Below, piece after piece: positions 1-62,697 of a DNA stretch of 64,000 nt. Location of the stretch: the NCBI GenBank assembly GCA_018389105.1, contig JACATO010002137.1, positions 310,001 to 374,000 on the forward strand, in the 5' to 3' direction. The stretch's first letter is position 1. Each line of letters starts with the position of its first letter. The notes beneath the pieces were generated by a model. It did not search any database. It had not been told where the DNA came from and worked only from the letters and a program-made list of their open reading frames with translations. Source of the stretch: Nautilus pompilius (Eukaryota; Mollusca; Cephalopoda; Nautilida; Nautilidae). Both the position numbers and the translations under genes were made by a program.

Positions 1-539
1 TCTGGGTCAGACATTCTGGTTCGACTGGCTGCTGCTATGTTTTTTGGGGTGCAGTCATTGAGTGAGTGAGTTTGACTGGTAGCTGTTCTGTGTAACCCTA
101 TGGAACCATGAGTGCTGATAGCAATCATTTTTAGCGTGAAAGTGGTTTTTTTCGCGAATTTACCACCACTTTTCCCAGTCTGCAGTAAGCTCAGCCAACA
201 CCATGTTTAAACCAATAATTGCAATTTCTCTCTAAAAGCTAAATGTAATCAAACCTAAATGTCATTGGTAAAAGGATTAATATTTCCCTATAAACAGTGT
301 GTTAGCCCATCTGTTTTTTACTTTGGGCAATGAAAACATCTTTTTGTTATATTGGTTTTATTTCTTAATGGTAGACAAGAATTCCAATAATTTATGCCCC
401 TACTTTTCTTTTCATATAGTTGAGAAAGAGAGTGTGTGTGTGTGTGTGTGCTAAATCTCTAAACTTGTTTTTATGTCTTGTTGAACTCCTGTTCTGACTT
501 TGAAGTTGAGGACATTCTCGGAGCTGTGAGGTAGAATGG

Positions 540-760
540 GAAGGTGTAGGTATTGATGATCAGGCTAGTTTGCTTAGGCACAGGTGGGGTGGTAGTCAAG
601 AGTTACTTGTGGAGCCGCCTCGTGCACCCAGAAGAAGCTTGTGTGGCTGTTTGGTGATGGAGAGTAAGAAAGAAGATAACATGCTGGAAAGGTGCACCGA
701 ATCAGGCCAGTTCTGACTGAGATTCAGACTAATCTAAGCAGTCAATCACTGAACCACCAG
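540..760 (-). mobile_element. tRNA-like SINE copy (diverged)
   Basis: The reverse strand resembles the dispersed family seen clearly at 46030-46200 and 40690-40894: a B-box-like TGAATCTCAGTCAGAAC followed by a segment near the family's cat-gc-tttcc and agagtgagaa stretches. It is strongly diverged, so the limits are approximate. Confidence 0.45.
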
Positions 761-1492
761 TTGTCTGATATTTAAATTTAAGAATGTAAAGTGGACATTT
801 TAGTTAAAAATGGAACAAGTTCGCACCAATTGGCATTCTAAATAGACGGCATGTTTTCTTGCGACTTTCTGACTTATTAACTAAATTTTGACTGGGGCAT
901 GCATACTTTCGTTCTGATCCAAAAATTGAGAACCCCCTGCCTAAAAGTATCATACATCTGTTTGTCAGACTGTGTGGTGACCACTGGAGAGAGACCTGGT
1001 TTGTAATAATGTTCAGATGTTCAGTAACTTAAATTTTAAAATTAATTTGACTAATCTGCCTTTATTCAAACCTGCTTACAGTTATGTATGTGCGTTTCAG
1101 CAAAGTGTGTGTTTCTTCTAATGTTTTGGGTGACATGGCTACCAAGTTACAGCTAATATGCTTTCCTACATACTATTATCACAACGAATATCCCATTTTT
1201 CATATATTTTGTCGGTTGCTGAATGAATGTCTCTGTTTCCAGAACCCTCTTTAGTTGTTGTCTGTCCTTGTAGTAGTTTCTGCGTTCCTAACTTAAAAAT
1301 ATTGGAAGACCTTTGGGCAATTTCATGCTCTGTTAAGTTGAACATGATGGAATTCCTGGTCAGTCCTATTGTCTTCGTTATCAAACTGCCATTGCAGTGA
1401 CCCCCCCCCCACGCATCACTGGCTCACCTTTCAAAGTTGGGTGCTCATTCTGGTAAGCTGGCAGCTGGCTGTCAGTATTTGGGTCTCTCTAG

Positions 1493-1580
1493 TCCAGTGG
1501 TTCCAAACCTTTTTGGACTCGTGGACCTTTTTCTGATACTCAAAAGACCTGCGACCCCCTGCCACACTTCCATAATTGAA
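1493..1580. mobile_element. hAT-like transposon terminus
   Basis: CCAGTGGTTCCAAACCTTTT followed by GGACTCGTGGACC and a later GACCTGCGACCCCC resembles the CAGNGGTTCTCAACC-type ends of many hAT elements and hAT MITEs. A matching inverted end was not found within about 1 kb, so this is a truncated or decayed copy. Confidence 0.5.
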
Positions 1581-2184
1581 AAAAAATCAAAGGATAAATT
1601 TAGCAAAAAAATCACATAAATAAGAGTTTTATTTGAATGTATTGACAGTTTTGAGAGAAATTCACCAGGAAAAAACCTATTACACTCATCCTTCAACACA
1701 TCTTTCTTTCTCAAAATTTAGTGATTTTTCGGGGAACAACATCTGCACATATAGTAAATTCACTACAGCAAAACAGAAGAAATCTACTAGCATCAGTGAA
1801 CTCTACCTCTGATCAACAGCTGTGTGGTGTTGGTGCCCAAGTTTGCCTAAAATCGAGCTGGCTAGTGTGCGTCCGGCCGAAGTCACAGTCCAGTCCTTGT
1901 AGTGTGCTCTGCCCCAGGCATCGTGGTCCTGGTCTTTTAGCTGCAGGCCCCAATGGCGTTAACCAATGGGAGCGCAGCTTGATTGCGTCAGTCCTACTGT
2001 GTAACAGTTCGAGTTCCGGCCTTTGTTGCCAGTGTGTATTGTCGGTGTTTCTATGAGGGTGGCAGAGCGACAGGAAGCCACGGGAGGGGGGTGGTGGTGA
2101 TGCAAGTGTGTAGAGGCCTGTGATGCAACCAGGAATGCCTGCCCTGGGAGACAAGCCTTACACCTTTGGTGCTCAGCCTCTCAT

Positions 2185-2270
2185 CAGTGATACTGGCGTA
2201 TTGGACGCAGGGTAATTTTTGTATACTTTTTTCTGGAAAAAAGTGCATCTTATAAGCCGGCAAATATGGT
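2185..2270. mobile_element. DNA-transposon end of the 'cttataagccggcaaatatggta' type
   Basis: The segment ending GTGCATCTTATAAGCCGGCA (then AATATGGTA) matches a terminus I recall from MITE-like repeats in many animal genomes, where one end reads TACCGTATTT-CGG-TATAAG-CGCAC. Only one end is visible here. Superfamily not assigned. Confidence 0.35.
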
Positions 2271-2421
2271 ATTGTGGATACATTTTTGATAGAACAATAA
2301 AGGTGAATTGATAACAGAAGACAGACAAAAGTGTGAAGAAGTTACCCGTACTTCATCATCTAAACACTGATGGGAAGATAAGAAAACATCTTTACATGAT
2401 ATTTACAAGATATCTTGGGTA

Positions 2422-2722
2422 AATGCCATGGCCTGATTGCTAAGCTTGAGTCTGAATTTGATCCTTATAGAGGGCTAATGCACTTTGCCATTGTACCTCT
2501 TTGGTATGGCTTCTTTTGACCATATGAGTTTTTTTTTCTTGCACTAAGTTAGTCTAGGACACCACCTTGTTCCTGGTACACTAGCTCTCCACTAGCTGGT
2601 TGCTTTCTCCCACATCTAAAGATTAAAGATGAGGAGTTCTAGTAAGGATATCTCTTTCAAAGTTGGAATGGTCAGGGTCCCTCATGGTAGTACCATCATC
2701 AGGGTAGTCAGTCTCCCAACAA
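2422..2722 (+). mobile_element. tRNA-like SINE copy
   Basis: One of the longer copies of the dispersed family. The order of blocks is shared with 26900-27150 and 40690-40894: a B-box-like GAGTCTGAATTTGATCC, a 'ctttggtatggcttctttt' block, 'ctcccacatctaaag', 'gatgaggagttctagtaagg', 'tctctttcaaagttgg', and a 'atcatcagggtagtc' end. The shared order over about 250 bp argues for a real family rather than chance. Confidence 0.6.
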
Positions 2723-3299
2723 AAGATGTTGCATTGCACCCAAGGCCTGCTGTTTTGTTGTATCAATAGCATCAATGATATTGTTGGTAGAGATGTTTCT
2801 AATGATCTTGAAGGATATTTTCTAAAGGACTTCCGTGATCAAATGTGGAGGCTGCTGTGAAAACTGTCGTGCTACAACACAGTGGAGACCTTGTTTTATG
2901 ATCCACGCCAGCCAGTGAAAGCAGCTTGGCGTGATATCCTTAAACGAATGACGACTATTAGTTATTCATTATTGTGCACTTGTGGGACATTATTAAGAAC
3001 CTTGTTCTCTAAGGTGAGTTAGCTCGCTACAGTCAGATGGTCCTGGCATATTTTATAGTACTGGAATGTAATTAAACTGCAAAAGGTCACTATTAAATTT
3101 TTGGTTTTGCTGAAGTTCCTGTTTAGGGACTTCAAATTTCTGTGTTGGACTCTCAGCTGTTAACACCAGGGTTACAATATACTATTTCTTTAGGAAAGTT
3201 AGGGGAGTATTCCTCTCTCTCATATACAATATGCAACTGAGAGATGTGTGCAAAACACACATGATGCATTATTACAGAAAGTGTAAACAACAAAATGAA

Positions 3300-4250
3300 T
3301 AAGCTGCACAGTGAATTACTATCTGGCATGTGAACCTTTTGCTTTATATGGAGCATGACACCTTGTTTTCATGTTCCCATACAGGCTATCAACGTATGAC
3401 TGTCGAATGTTAGTCCAAATATTTTGTAGTAATTGTCGCAATTCATTCAAGGTGTTTGGTAGCTGTTTGACTTTCTTAGCAGTCATAACCCCATACAGCC
3501 TTGATGATGTTCATTTGAAGACTGTGCAGGCCAAGGCATCTTTGTAAGTGTTTTGTCAACCTCTCTATGTTCCAGGTAGTTTTTCACCACACCGCCTGTA
3601 TGTTTGGGGCTGTTGTCATGTTAGAAGAAGAATTTCCACCCAATGAGATGCCATTCTCAGGGAGTGGCTGTACCTGTCAGCAGTCAGTATACCTTTGATT
3701 TTATGCAAATCTCTGACATCCTTTGCTGATGTGCAGCACAACACTTGTGTTACACTATCCCATAGTTTCCTGAGCTGTTGTACACTGACTGTTATACTGC
3801 TTCCAGGTCAACCTTCAAACAAACTGCTATTGATTATTGCTAAACAGTTCAAACTTTGACTCACCTGTAAGAGCACCGTTTGGTTTATGTTGCTCATTTC
3901 ACCATTACTGCTTGGTTGTTTCTCTTTTGCAAAGGTTTTTCAGCAGCTATGCATCCATTGAGAACACTTTGCACGAATATGTATTTTACTGTTCTTGAAA
4001 AAATGTTAACACGTACTTTCAGCCAGGTTATTCATAAGATCTTTAGTGGCTCGTCATCTGTCATGCCAAGGTATCTGCCATCGCTTCTGAAGAGTTTGAA
4101 TGGGTTTCTTTTCTCAATTGCATCCATTGTCAACAGTACCAGTTTTGCTTGTCTTCCCCAATCTTGCATACACCGAAACATGAAGTTGGGCTGCAATCTG
4201 ATGCATGGATCAGTCTTAGCTAAGACTGGTTTCATACATGTCATGTGGTA
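3300..4250 (-). pseudogene. Tc1-like transposase fossil
   Basis: Conceptual translation of the reverse strand, with frameshifts and stops, gives a string of Tc1-family motifs in the right order: a DLHKIKGILTADRY block (compare the G-LV-I-G-MNA--Y block of Tc1 transposases), then HDNSPKHTGGVVKNYLE, containing the second catalytic Asp in DN-PKHT, then MPWPAQS, matching W-AQSPDLNPIE with the PDLNPIE part decayed. The N-terminal third is poorly preserved. At least one in-frame stop directly precedes HDNSP. Terminal inverted repeats could not be pinned down. This cannot produce an active enzyme; it is an old insertion in the intron. Confidence 0.7.
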
Positions 4251-4504
4251 TTTCCTTCCAAGGAGCCATAGTATTCAACATACACCACACTGCAGTGGTA
4301 TTCCCACCTATACTTTTATAGTCGTCCTGTAGGTGGGGCACACCCTGATTACCAATCAGTCAAGCGAGCAACCACATTATAGTATATAACTGTACTATGG
4401 AGCATTTCAGTTTTACCGATGAGACGTAATTCTGTCATCTGTTATTTGCATTTTATACTCAGTTTTTCCTCCCTTTTTATAATTATTTCCAATATATATA
4501 CATG

Positions 4505-4915
4505 CAAGGAGGGTGTCCCAAAAAATCTATGCGCTACCATATAATGATATTGTCTCTCAATGTTAAGACATTTAATTTGAAACCTTTCTGATGACTGTAT
4601 TATGCGCTCCTACCACACCGCTAATTTCACGTGTTTTTAAAGTGTGGCTTGGACGAACACTTTACTTGGAAGTGGATGAGATGCTGTGACCCGGCTGAAT
4701 ACCCGCCACACCCTCCAGATCTTGTACCACCAGTTTGTTTTTGCTTTGGGGAAGGTGTACACTGCAAAAACCAGCGACTGCCATCCATGAACTCCAACAG
4801 AAAATAGTTGATGCTTTAACATTTATTTCTGCGAAAACATGCTGCTTTGTCAAACACTGCAATACCAAGGTGTCCATTTTTTTTTTACACATTGTAATGT
4901 ATCATGTTTGAGGTA
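4505..4915 (+). pseudogene. IS630/mariner-class transposase 3' fragment
   Basis: The stretch begins with AGGGTGTCCCAAAAAATCTA, like the GGGTGTCCCAAAA-type ends of mariner/IS630 elements. A coding remnant follows: PPHPPDLVPPVCFCFG matches the W-RSPDLTP-DFFLWG block that includes the third catalytic Asp, then a stretch matching the usual Q--IVDA--I----- tail (seen as IVDALTFISAKTCCF). Frameshifts separate the pieces. Most of the transposase is absent, so this is an internally deleted copy or a 3' remnant. Confidence 0.55.
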
Positions 4916-5298
4916 TCTGATTTATAAAGCTATAATTTTATCCAGCAATATATCTTTGTTAACTATGCTGTATAAAAAAGAAAATGTATATATATATATA
5001 TAATACACCGTATATCACAGCATATAGTTCCCAAAAATAGATCTCCGTATCTGCATGATTATTATGATCATACTTTCTCATATTTATAACTTCCTAAACT
5101 TTCATTGTTTTACTCTACAAAAATCAAGAACAAAGAATATTGAATTATCTTTCGTATTAGGTTGACTTAAAAGCAGCTGAAACAATTTTTATCAACAGCT
5201 GTTTTTATTATTATTGTTTTTTAAAAGTTAAAAGTGTAAACGTAGTTTTTAAAATTTTGCTTGGCATTAATCACTTATTCAGTTAAATATAAAACTAA

Positions 5299-55856
<50,558 letters not shown>

Positions 55857-56971
55857 ATGCACAGCTGTGCTGTAGCAGTGAGGTGATGGCTACACGAGCA
55901 TGACTGACTAAGGTGGCAGGGTTAGACTAAGTCTCGGCCTCAGCAGAACTACCAACAAAATCTTACCTCATTTTAGTGAGCATTTACATGTCATCTCTGT
56001 GTATTTGATTGTACAGCCAAATGTCTATCCATCTACCTACCTACCTACCTGGGATGTGTTTGTTGTCAGTAGCCGTCGGGTATTTGAGAGTTTGTTGCTC
56101 AGCCCCAAACAGACAATTACAACGCTGACTGGTCCCAGAAGATGCCAGAGTTGCCTGATTGTCTTGTTACGATAACCACTAGAGGATCCACAACAGTACC
56201 TACCTAGTACATCATGTAATGTACCTTTTCACGTGGCTCATGTTGATGCTTTTATTTCTCTAGCTATATGCAGTTCCAATAACTTAATTGCATGTAAAAT
56301 CGTTTTAAAAATTGTTCTGTGTTGATTCTTTGTAATTTTGAAAGTTTTTCTTTTTGATTCAAATGATGGGGCAGTGAATTTTGTTGATCTCGCTGGATGA
56401 AAAATCTATCTAGATGATGGGATTCATGGTGATTTTGGAGGATGTACATTTAGATTACACTAGTAGTTTCTACCTGCTGACTATGATGCTAGTTTAGTCT
56501 CGTAGTTAAAAGGAGGTGCAAAGCCATCGTGGCTTACATGAGGTTCCCACGAAAGGAGCAAAGGTCATTAGTACAGTGGTGTTGGAATGGATTAATCCAG
56601 GGGGCTCATAAAAGAAAAGATAATAATAAACATGAACTCTGCCAAAGGCAAATATTAAAGTTATAGTGCCAACTATCCAAAAAATAATGCTATATTCTGT
56701 ATTATGTTGGAGTTTTTGTTTATAATGGAAGAGAAAGTTGTTTAAAAGAATGTTAAATTTACATCCTATGTTTTTTGTCAGTTATTGTTCTGGGCGATTA
56801 ATTTCAGGCTAAAGGGGTGGTTGGGCCTTGCTTTTTATGCAGAGATGGGCCAGCATTAACTCGAGATGTTTTCAGTCATTGAAGAGATGCACACGTGCAA
56901 CGCCATATCCCTTTTGTTACTGGTAGTTACCCAGTCATCAAATTGTTCTTCCTCGGGATTTTTTTTTTTTT

Positions 56972-57189
56972 AAAAGTCACAGTAACAACATCACCCGCGT
57001 AACTGGAGTTCCTGGTATCTGTGTTGGGGCTGTGCAGCGTCACGTCAAGCTGCGAACTGCTGTTGAAACGGTAGCAGCCGCGATACATCGTCTCCCCCGC
57101 CTCGCCATTGTAGCAGTTCAGGGCCCACCCGCTGGCTGCACTTCCGCCATCTTCCATGGGCAAGGCACCAACCATTAGGTAATCTACTT
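56972..57189 (-). CDS. Unrecognised GC-rich open frame (possible exon or retrocopy)
   Basis: On the - strand an open frame follows a TAA at about 57197. From about 57189 it reads EVDYLMVGALPMEDGG (first Met at 57175), then SGWALNCYNGEAGETMYRGC, RFNSSSQLDVTLHSPNTDTR and NSSYAGDVVTVTF, then runs into a 13-base A tract. G+C is well above 50% in a window near 37%, and third positions are mostly G or C, as in real coding sequence. It has two Cys 13 residues apart (NCYN...RGCY) and two N-x-S sites (NSS), suggesting an extracellular domain. There is no pyrimidine tract before the left edge, and the A tract directly follows the frame, so a truncated retrocopy is as likely as an exon. I do not recognise the family. 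Confidence 0.35.
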
Positions 57190-58111
57190 CCTGCCCTTAG
57201 ACTGAACCTGTCTACTTGTTTTCTTTCCTTTCCTTTCTGAAAAGTGTTAGAATAGCAGTTTTTTTTTTGAAAAGCCAAAACTCTCAGCTTAAACTGTTTT
57301 TTTTTCCAGTATTTTTTGCAAACATTAAAAAATAAATCAAACCAAACACGTTGCTGGTTAGGTTACAGATTAGTAACAGTCCAGGATTGTAATTTGTGAA
57401 ATAAAATCACCATTATTATTTTATCTTTTTTAAGAACTTACATTATTTTCTTTTTGTATAATTAGATGGATAATCTCATTTTGAAATCGTTTTAAAGAAA
57501 TAATATTTGTTTTCATATACGAGTTGCCAAGGTTACGAAGACAGATACCATCTTTCTTTGCAATCAATCTACATGTCAACATTAATCTTTGAATAAATAA
57601 ACTTAATTTATCCACTTCCCAAAGATAAATAATAAATTATGCAATTATATAGTGCAGAGAGCGTTCTCAGTCTTATGGGGTCTGAAAAGTTGAACTCCTG
57701 TGTTTTTGTTTGTGACCGATCCTTTCTGCTGTTTGCATACCAGCAGCTGAGATGTGTAGCATCTGTTCATCTCAGCATCATTGGCTTCTCAAAGCATGGT
57801 GGCGTGAATGAATCGAAAACAAATCCATAGTCCAATACTAGAATCTGTTTAAGGGGATGTAGCTAATTCTGCTTGACTTTTGAGATCCAGTACTAAATAG
57901 AGCCAGGAACACCTGTCTTACCTCAAACCAGAACTATATGTTACAAGATACGCACGTTTCCCATTTGAATTCATAACAGCATCGCTATCATGCATCCGGT
58001 TGGGTTTTGTTTGAAAATTTCTACGACGTGGGTGCAAGTCTCGCTATGTTGAGGAGGTACTGTATTTTACCTTCGTAGCTAGGCATGTTACTATAGTGAA
58101 GCTACTACTGA

Positions 58112-58192
58112 TTAGGGATGTTCAACTGACACCATCAGAAAATAGCATTGCCCCAACGTCATCCACCCCAGTTTTATTTGGATGTCCCTAGT
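58112..58192. mobile_element. Palindromic ~80-bp MITE
   Basis: TTAGGGATGTTCAACTGACA at the left and TTTTATTTGGATGTCCCTAG followed by TA at the right pair as imperfect inverted repeats of the family. The centre differs from the other copies. Confidence 0.6.
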
Positions 58193-59422
58193 AGTACTAC
58201 ATCTAGATTATATGTAAGTCGCCAGCATTGCCGCTAAACATTGGCGAAACATTTCTGCCTTATTAGCAGTTAGTAGATAAATTGAAACACTCAAGAACAG
58301 ATTACGGTTTTTTTTTTTTAAAACATTAAAAAAAATAATAATAACAAATTACAAGCGCTTTTGTAATATTGATATCTCCATTTGCATCGATATACCTGAA
58401 ACCTGTAGATTGTTTTGTGACACTTTGATGCAGCGTTTCATATATTTATTTACATATTTTTTCTCTTTTTTTTTTTTTGTGGACTTATGTTTTGCTTCAC
58501 CAAAAACCAGCTGGAAGAATTATGGGGCTAAAAAAATATAACGGTAAGAGCCCCCTGTCGTTCGCCTTATTTCTTGGTGGTAGTGGATGCTTTTGTCCAA
58601 TGAATCTAACCGATGTTCTGAGGCGCGTAACTGTCAGTGGCCCTCGGGTGACATCTATACTGCTTACAGATGGATGTAGAACTTATTCACATCGTCGTAT
58701 TACTGTCAATTGATCTGATTGGTTTTAAAAGTACTTCTGTGCTAAAATGCACTGATTTCTTCTTTGATTAAAGTTTACAAAAGCATAAAACAGCTAGAAA
58801 ATATGTAAAGGCTAACAAAAATTTTTATTTCTAGTTTGCAATAGTGAATGTAGTTGGTTAATATTTCAGTTTAGGTGATGCTTTTGATTTATTGCAAACG
58901 ATCCAGTAAGAACGATTATTATATTTAAAAAATTACAAAGCAAAAATCAGAAAAAAAAACTGAATAGTTTGTTTGTCAGGCAGGTTGGATGACTGTTTAA
59001 TGTGGTCAGTGAGTTGTCACTTGTTTCCTCGGTAATGCAGCAAAAAAAAATTCTTTTTTCTCAAAGACGGGGAAAACAGCAATATTAGTCTTTTGCATCT
59101 TTGGAGAGATCGATGTATCTATGTGTGTGTCTGCATGGGTCTTCAGAATCTCTAACATAAGAACTGTTTGTTTTATACTGAGTGTCTTCAATAAGGTTTC
59201 AGTTGAACGATTGGAAGACTGAGCGAATGGGGGCCTAGAACGTTGAGTGGATTGGATTAGAAAGTTATCGTGATCAGGCCCAGGTAATAAAAGATAGCTC
59301 TCATGGTGTATAAAGAAACTAGAGTGTGCGTATTTTCCTTCACTTGAGTTATTCATTGGTATTGAAGATGAATCGTTCTCCAGGTTGGTTGGGCTATCCT
59401 AGTTTCATTTGTTTCTCGTGTA

Positions 59423-59500
59423 CTAGGGACATTCATTTGCAACAAGCTGGGTACCACCTCCGTGCTATGAACTAGGCTGGGTTGTGGATCTTTTGTCGGA
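59423..59500. mobile_element. MITE left-end remnant (uncertain)
   Basis: TA followed by CTAGGGACATTCATTTGCAA resembles the family's left end, and 'ggctgggttgtgg' could be the eroded right arm. Low certainty. Confidence 0.3.
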
Positions 59501-60857
59501 CCTGGTGAGAGGCTTAGCTTAGAACTGGGCAGTGATTTCCAGATTCTACTGTGTTCATGTTGGTCTAGGAAGGTGAAGAAAGGTTTTTCAGCGGGTTTCC
59601 GATTGGAGAAAAAGGCCACATGATGGTTCAAGATGGATGGATGGTTGGTGGCATTTAGTGTTTCGGGAGAGATTAACTCACATTTTAGAATTTAAATCAG
59701 TTCAGCGTGTTTGTTGTACGTAAGAAGAAGGGAAAAAACCAACAAAAGGACACAGTTTTAGACAGTTTTTGAGGAGGATACTGTGTGTCGACATTTTAAA
59801 AATCTGATAATTTGTTTTACTCTTGAAATGTTAAAAAAAATTCACCAGTAGAAAAAAATGCTTGACAAACTCACATCACCACCAAAGAAACTGGAGATGA
59901 ATTGAAGCTGGTAACGCCAACACACCAACATGGATTCCGTTTTCAGAGCTACGTTTTGACTAATCAAATAGTCTAAGAAGAAGACAAAAATCTCCAAGGA
60001 AGTCTCTGCATTTCAACAAAAAATTAGGTATGAAAAAATGCTGCAACTTTATTATTTTTTTAGTCTAAGCCTCAGCAAAGTTACTGGAAAAAATTTGAAT
60101 CTAAAAATGTTGTATAGATCTTCGGAGTTCTACCACATTATTTACAGAAGTTGTCTAAGACTTCTATATGGTCTAAACCATTTTGTTAGCAAACCCTCTC
60201 ATCATTTGAGTAAACTAAAGCAGAACAACTCGGCGAAATTTCCTAAATCTTCCATTAAATCATTAATCACTTTCAGAATTGGGAGTGGCAGGGGGGACGG
60301 ACATACCCTGAACTAGTTTACTCTTGTAAGACTGGCTGCAATGAGGAGTTTGCATGCAACTACACCATAGTATACTCCAGAATTGGTGCGAATACTGACG
60401 ACTTGATGCTATCTAATTAACTGCCATGCCCCAGCATGTTGCATATTACAGGAGCTTTATCAGCATTCACTTCTTACGGTTAAGTAAAGTTAATCTTACT
60501 GAAGTCTTGTGTCTTTTAAAAAACTTAACCTTGAAATCGTGCACATTTGTGTTGGTGAAAGTAGACAAGATGACTGAAGGACTTTAGTTAGGTACCAATT
60601 CTAGCCGGTTTATTTTCTGATTTTTGGTTGTTCACTAATCCTTTTCTTTTCCTGTCATATTGTAATGTTATACAACTGATAATCGTTGCCAGATTATCTG
60701 TCAAGTAGGGATAATTCATGTAGCTGGCTAGATCTCGTGACTGAACAAAATGGAGGAAATAGTCTTCATGCTGAATATCTTCAGTCATCCCGGCGTTAAG
60801 TTTAATTAGTCAGTCGTATTAATGGAAATCTGTATTTTAAAAAGGGTGACCTCCACC

Positions 60858-61100
60858 TCCCCATCCCTTCCTGACTTTCGGAGTTCAAGGCCATCTCTCA
60901 GCAGTGAGCCAGAAGGGAAAGGTGTGGGGTTATTACCATTGGTGACCAAGGGAACTCTTGACCGGTGGTCAGAGTGCAAGCCAGTCGGGAGTTTGTTACC
61001 TGTGGAAACCCTTGTGGCTGACTGGTGAGGAAGGGTGAGAAGAAACTGTTGCATGTAGGTACGCTTGGTCCACCAGGGTAGTCCAGTAGTCTACCAGCTG
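60858..61100 (-). mobile_element. tRNA-like SINE copy
   Basis: Reverse: 'gaggaagggtgagaagaaac' and 'ggtagtccagtagtctacca', with the 'ctggtgaggaag' and 'ctgtggaaacccttgtggct' blocks. More G+C-rich than neighbours; copy limits are approximate. Confidence 0.5.
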
Positions 61101-62573
61101 ATAATTATTTTGGTCTTGAAGATTTTAATGAAATCAACTTTCACTCTTTTCAGAAAGTTGATAAAATTCTTGCCGCATGCTACCCTGACAGAAGCCTGAC
61201 TAATTGGATTAACAGTATTTTTCTTTTCCATTCTTGAAATCTGCTGTGAAAATGACCAAATTTCAGAAAATGCGAAATATTGTCGATGTCCAAGCAACTG
61301 TTTGTCCGTGTTGGTAAGTCTGTTAAAAGTAGATAGCCTGCCTTACATTGTCTAACCGCGCTGATCGCCTGTCAATCATTTCGCTCAGTCCAGGGTAATT
61401 ATGTAAATACACGATTGATCGCTGATTTATGCTTAAATAAAAGGGCTGTGCTTTCCCTGGTACCTTTTTCAGAAAGTGATAATAGCATCGGCTTCATTAT
61501 TTATTTTTGCTTTTTGTTAATAAAATTTATTAGATGAAATTACCAGGCTTTTTGTGTAACTAAATTTCCGATGTACACCAGTCTGTACATACAACTGTGT
61601 TGCCATTTCGTGTTGATGCAGGTTTACGTGTGTAGATTAGAGAGTTTGGTTGTTTTCCCATAGTAAGATAAAGCGTAAGTGGGTTCTGCCTACTCACTAG
61701 ATTTCAGTGGGTCAGGTTGTCCAACTCACTGCCGCGCTGACGGCACGTTTTGCTTGCTCGTAATGACCCAACGTGCTCGAACCTGAGGGGGTCGCCAAGA
61801 GACGAGATTTTACCTAGACAAGTTGGACAAAGGCCAGGAGGATCCTGGCCATTGTGATTACCCACCTTCCCCGGAAAAAACGTTAGGTTTTTAACGCCTC
61901 AATAGTCGTCCTGAACCTTGTCAGCAGCATGATGCTCTTGTCTGTTCCAAATTGAACCGACTTTCACAAGAAAATAGAGTGCAGGATCCCTGTCTGTAAA
62001 CTAACTGTACAGCGCAAACGACCTACCAGATCTGTCATCGGGGTCACTGGTCCAGCAGTCTGTATTGCTGGCTAAAGATTGAGTGTGGAACACTGGAATT
62101 GCAGCTGCTGTATCCAACTACTCTGGTTCCATCTCTCAACTTACCCGCCACAAAACCCCTGGTGATCTACTGTTATGGATTTTACTGCTCAAATGATATT
62201 TGCTACATTGTGCTCAGAAACGAGTGTGGATTAAATTCGTGTTTTTATACCACATGGCTTTTTAACACTTTAAGATTGGATTGGATCTTGTGTTGGACTA
62301 TAATTGTTATGGCAAAATGGAATGATCTAACTTGATATTTTGTTGTTTTTCTTCCCATCAAGTCATTGTTTAGTGATTTTAATTCTGTAAGTGAATTTAA
62401 ATTCTGAATTGTTATTTCCTGATGTTAAGATAGTTTGATGACCCACTCAAAAGCAAGGCTGACGATGGTAGTTTCTGCTAGATATTGGTACGATATGGTG
62501 TGCTTACCTCTCAATCTCCTTTCAGGCTGCTTATCCTACATTATACTATTCTTTTAAAATTAATTCAGACATA

Positions 62574-62653
62574 CTAGGGACATTAAAACATAACCTGGCC
62601 GAATGGCATTAAGATTACACTATTTCAGACTAATTTCATTTGAATGCTTCTAG
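62574..62653. mobile_element. Palindromic ~80-bp MITE with TA flank
   Basis: TA-CTAGGGACATTAAAACATAA at the left, TTTCATTTGAATGCTTCTAG at the right. Same length and layout as 51550-51631. Confidence 0.7.
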
Positions 62654-62697
62654 TTTAGTTGTCAGGGTTAGCTTCACTGTAGTAGCTTAGCTGTAAC

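Noticed and set aside
1721..2263. Overlapping frames in a locally GC-richer segment
   Set aside because: Frames on both strands overlap, the segment is bordered by hAT-like and other transposon ends, and no conserved domain is visible; it is more likely the interior of a repeat.
3880..4332. A 150-residue + strand open frame
   Set aside because: It is antisense to the Tc1-like transposase fossil and has no family resemblance of its own.
61680..62340. GC-richer stretch downstream with a 78-residue frame (62099-62335)
   Set aside because: No motif, no splice structure and no codon bias like the 56972-57189 island; could be UTR or repeat, but not supportable as a gene.
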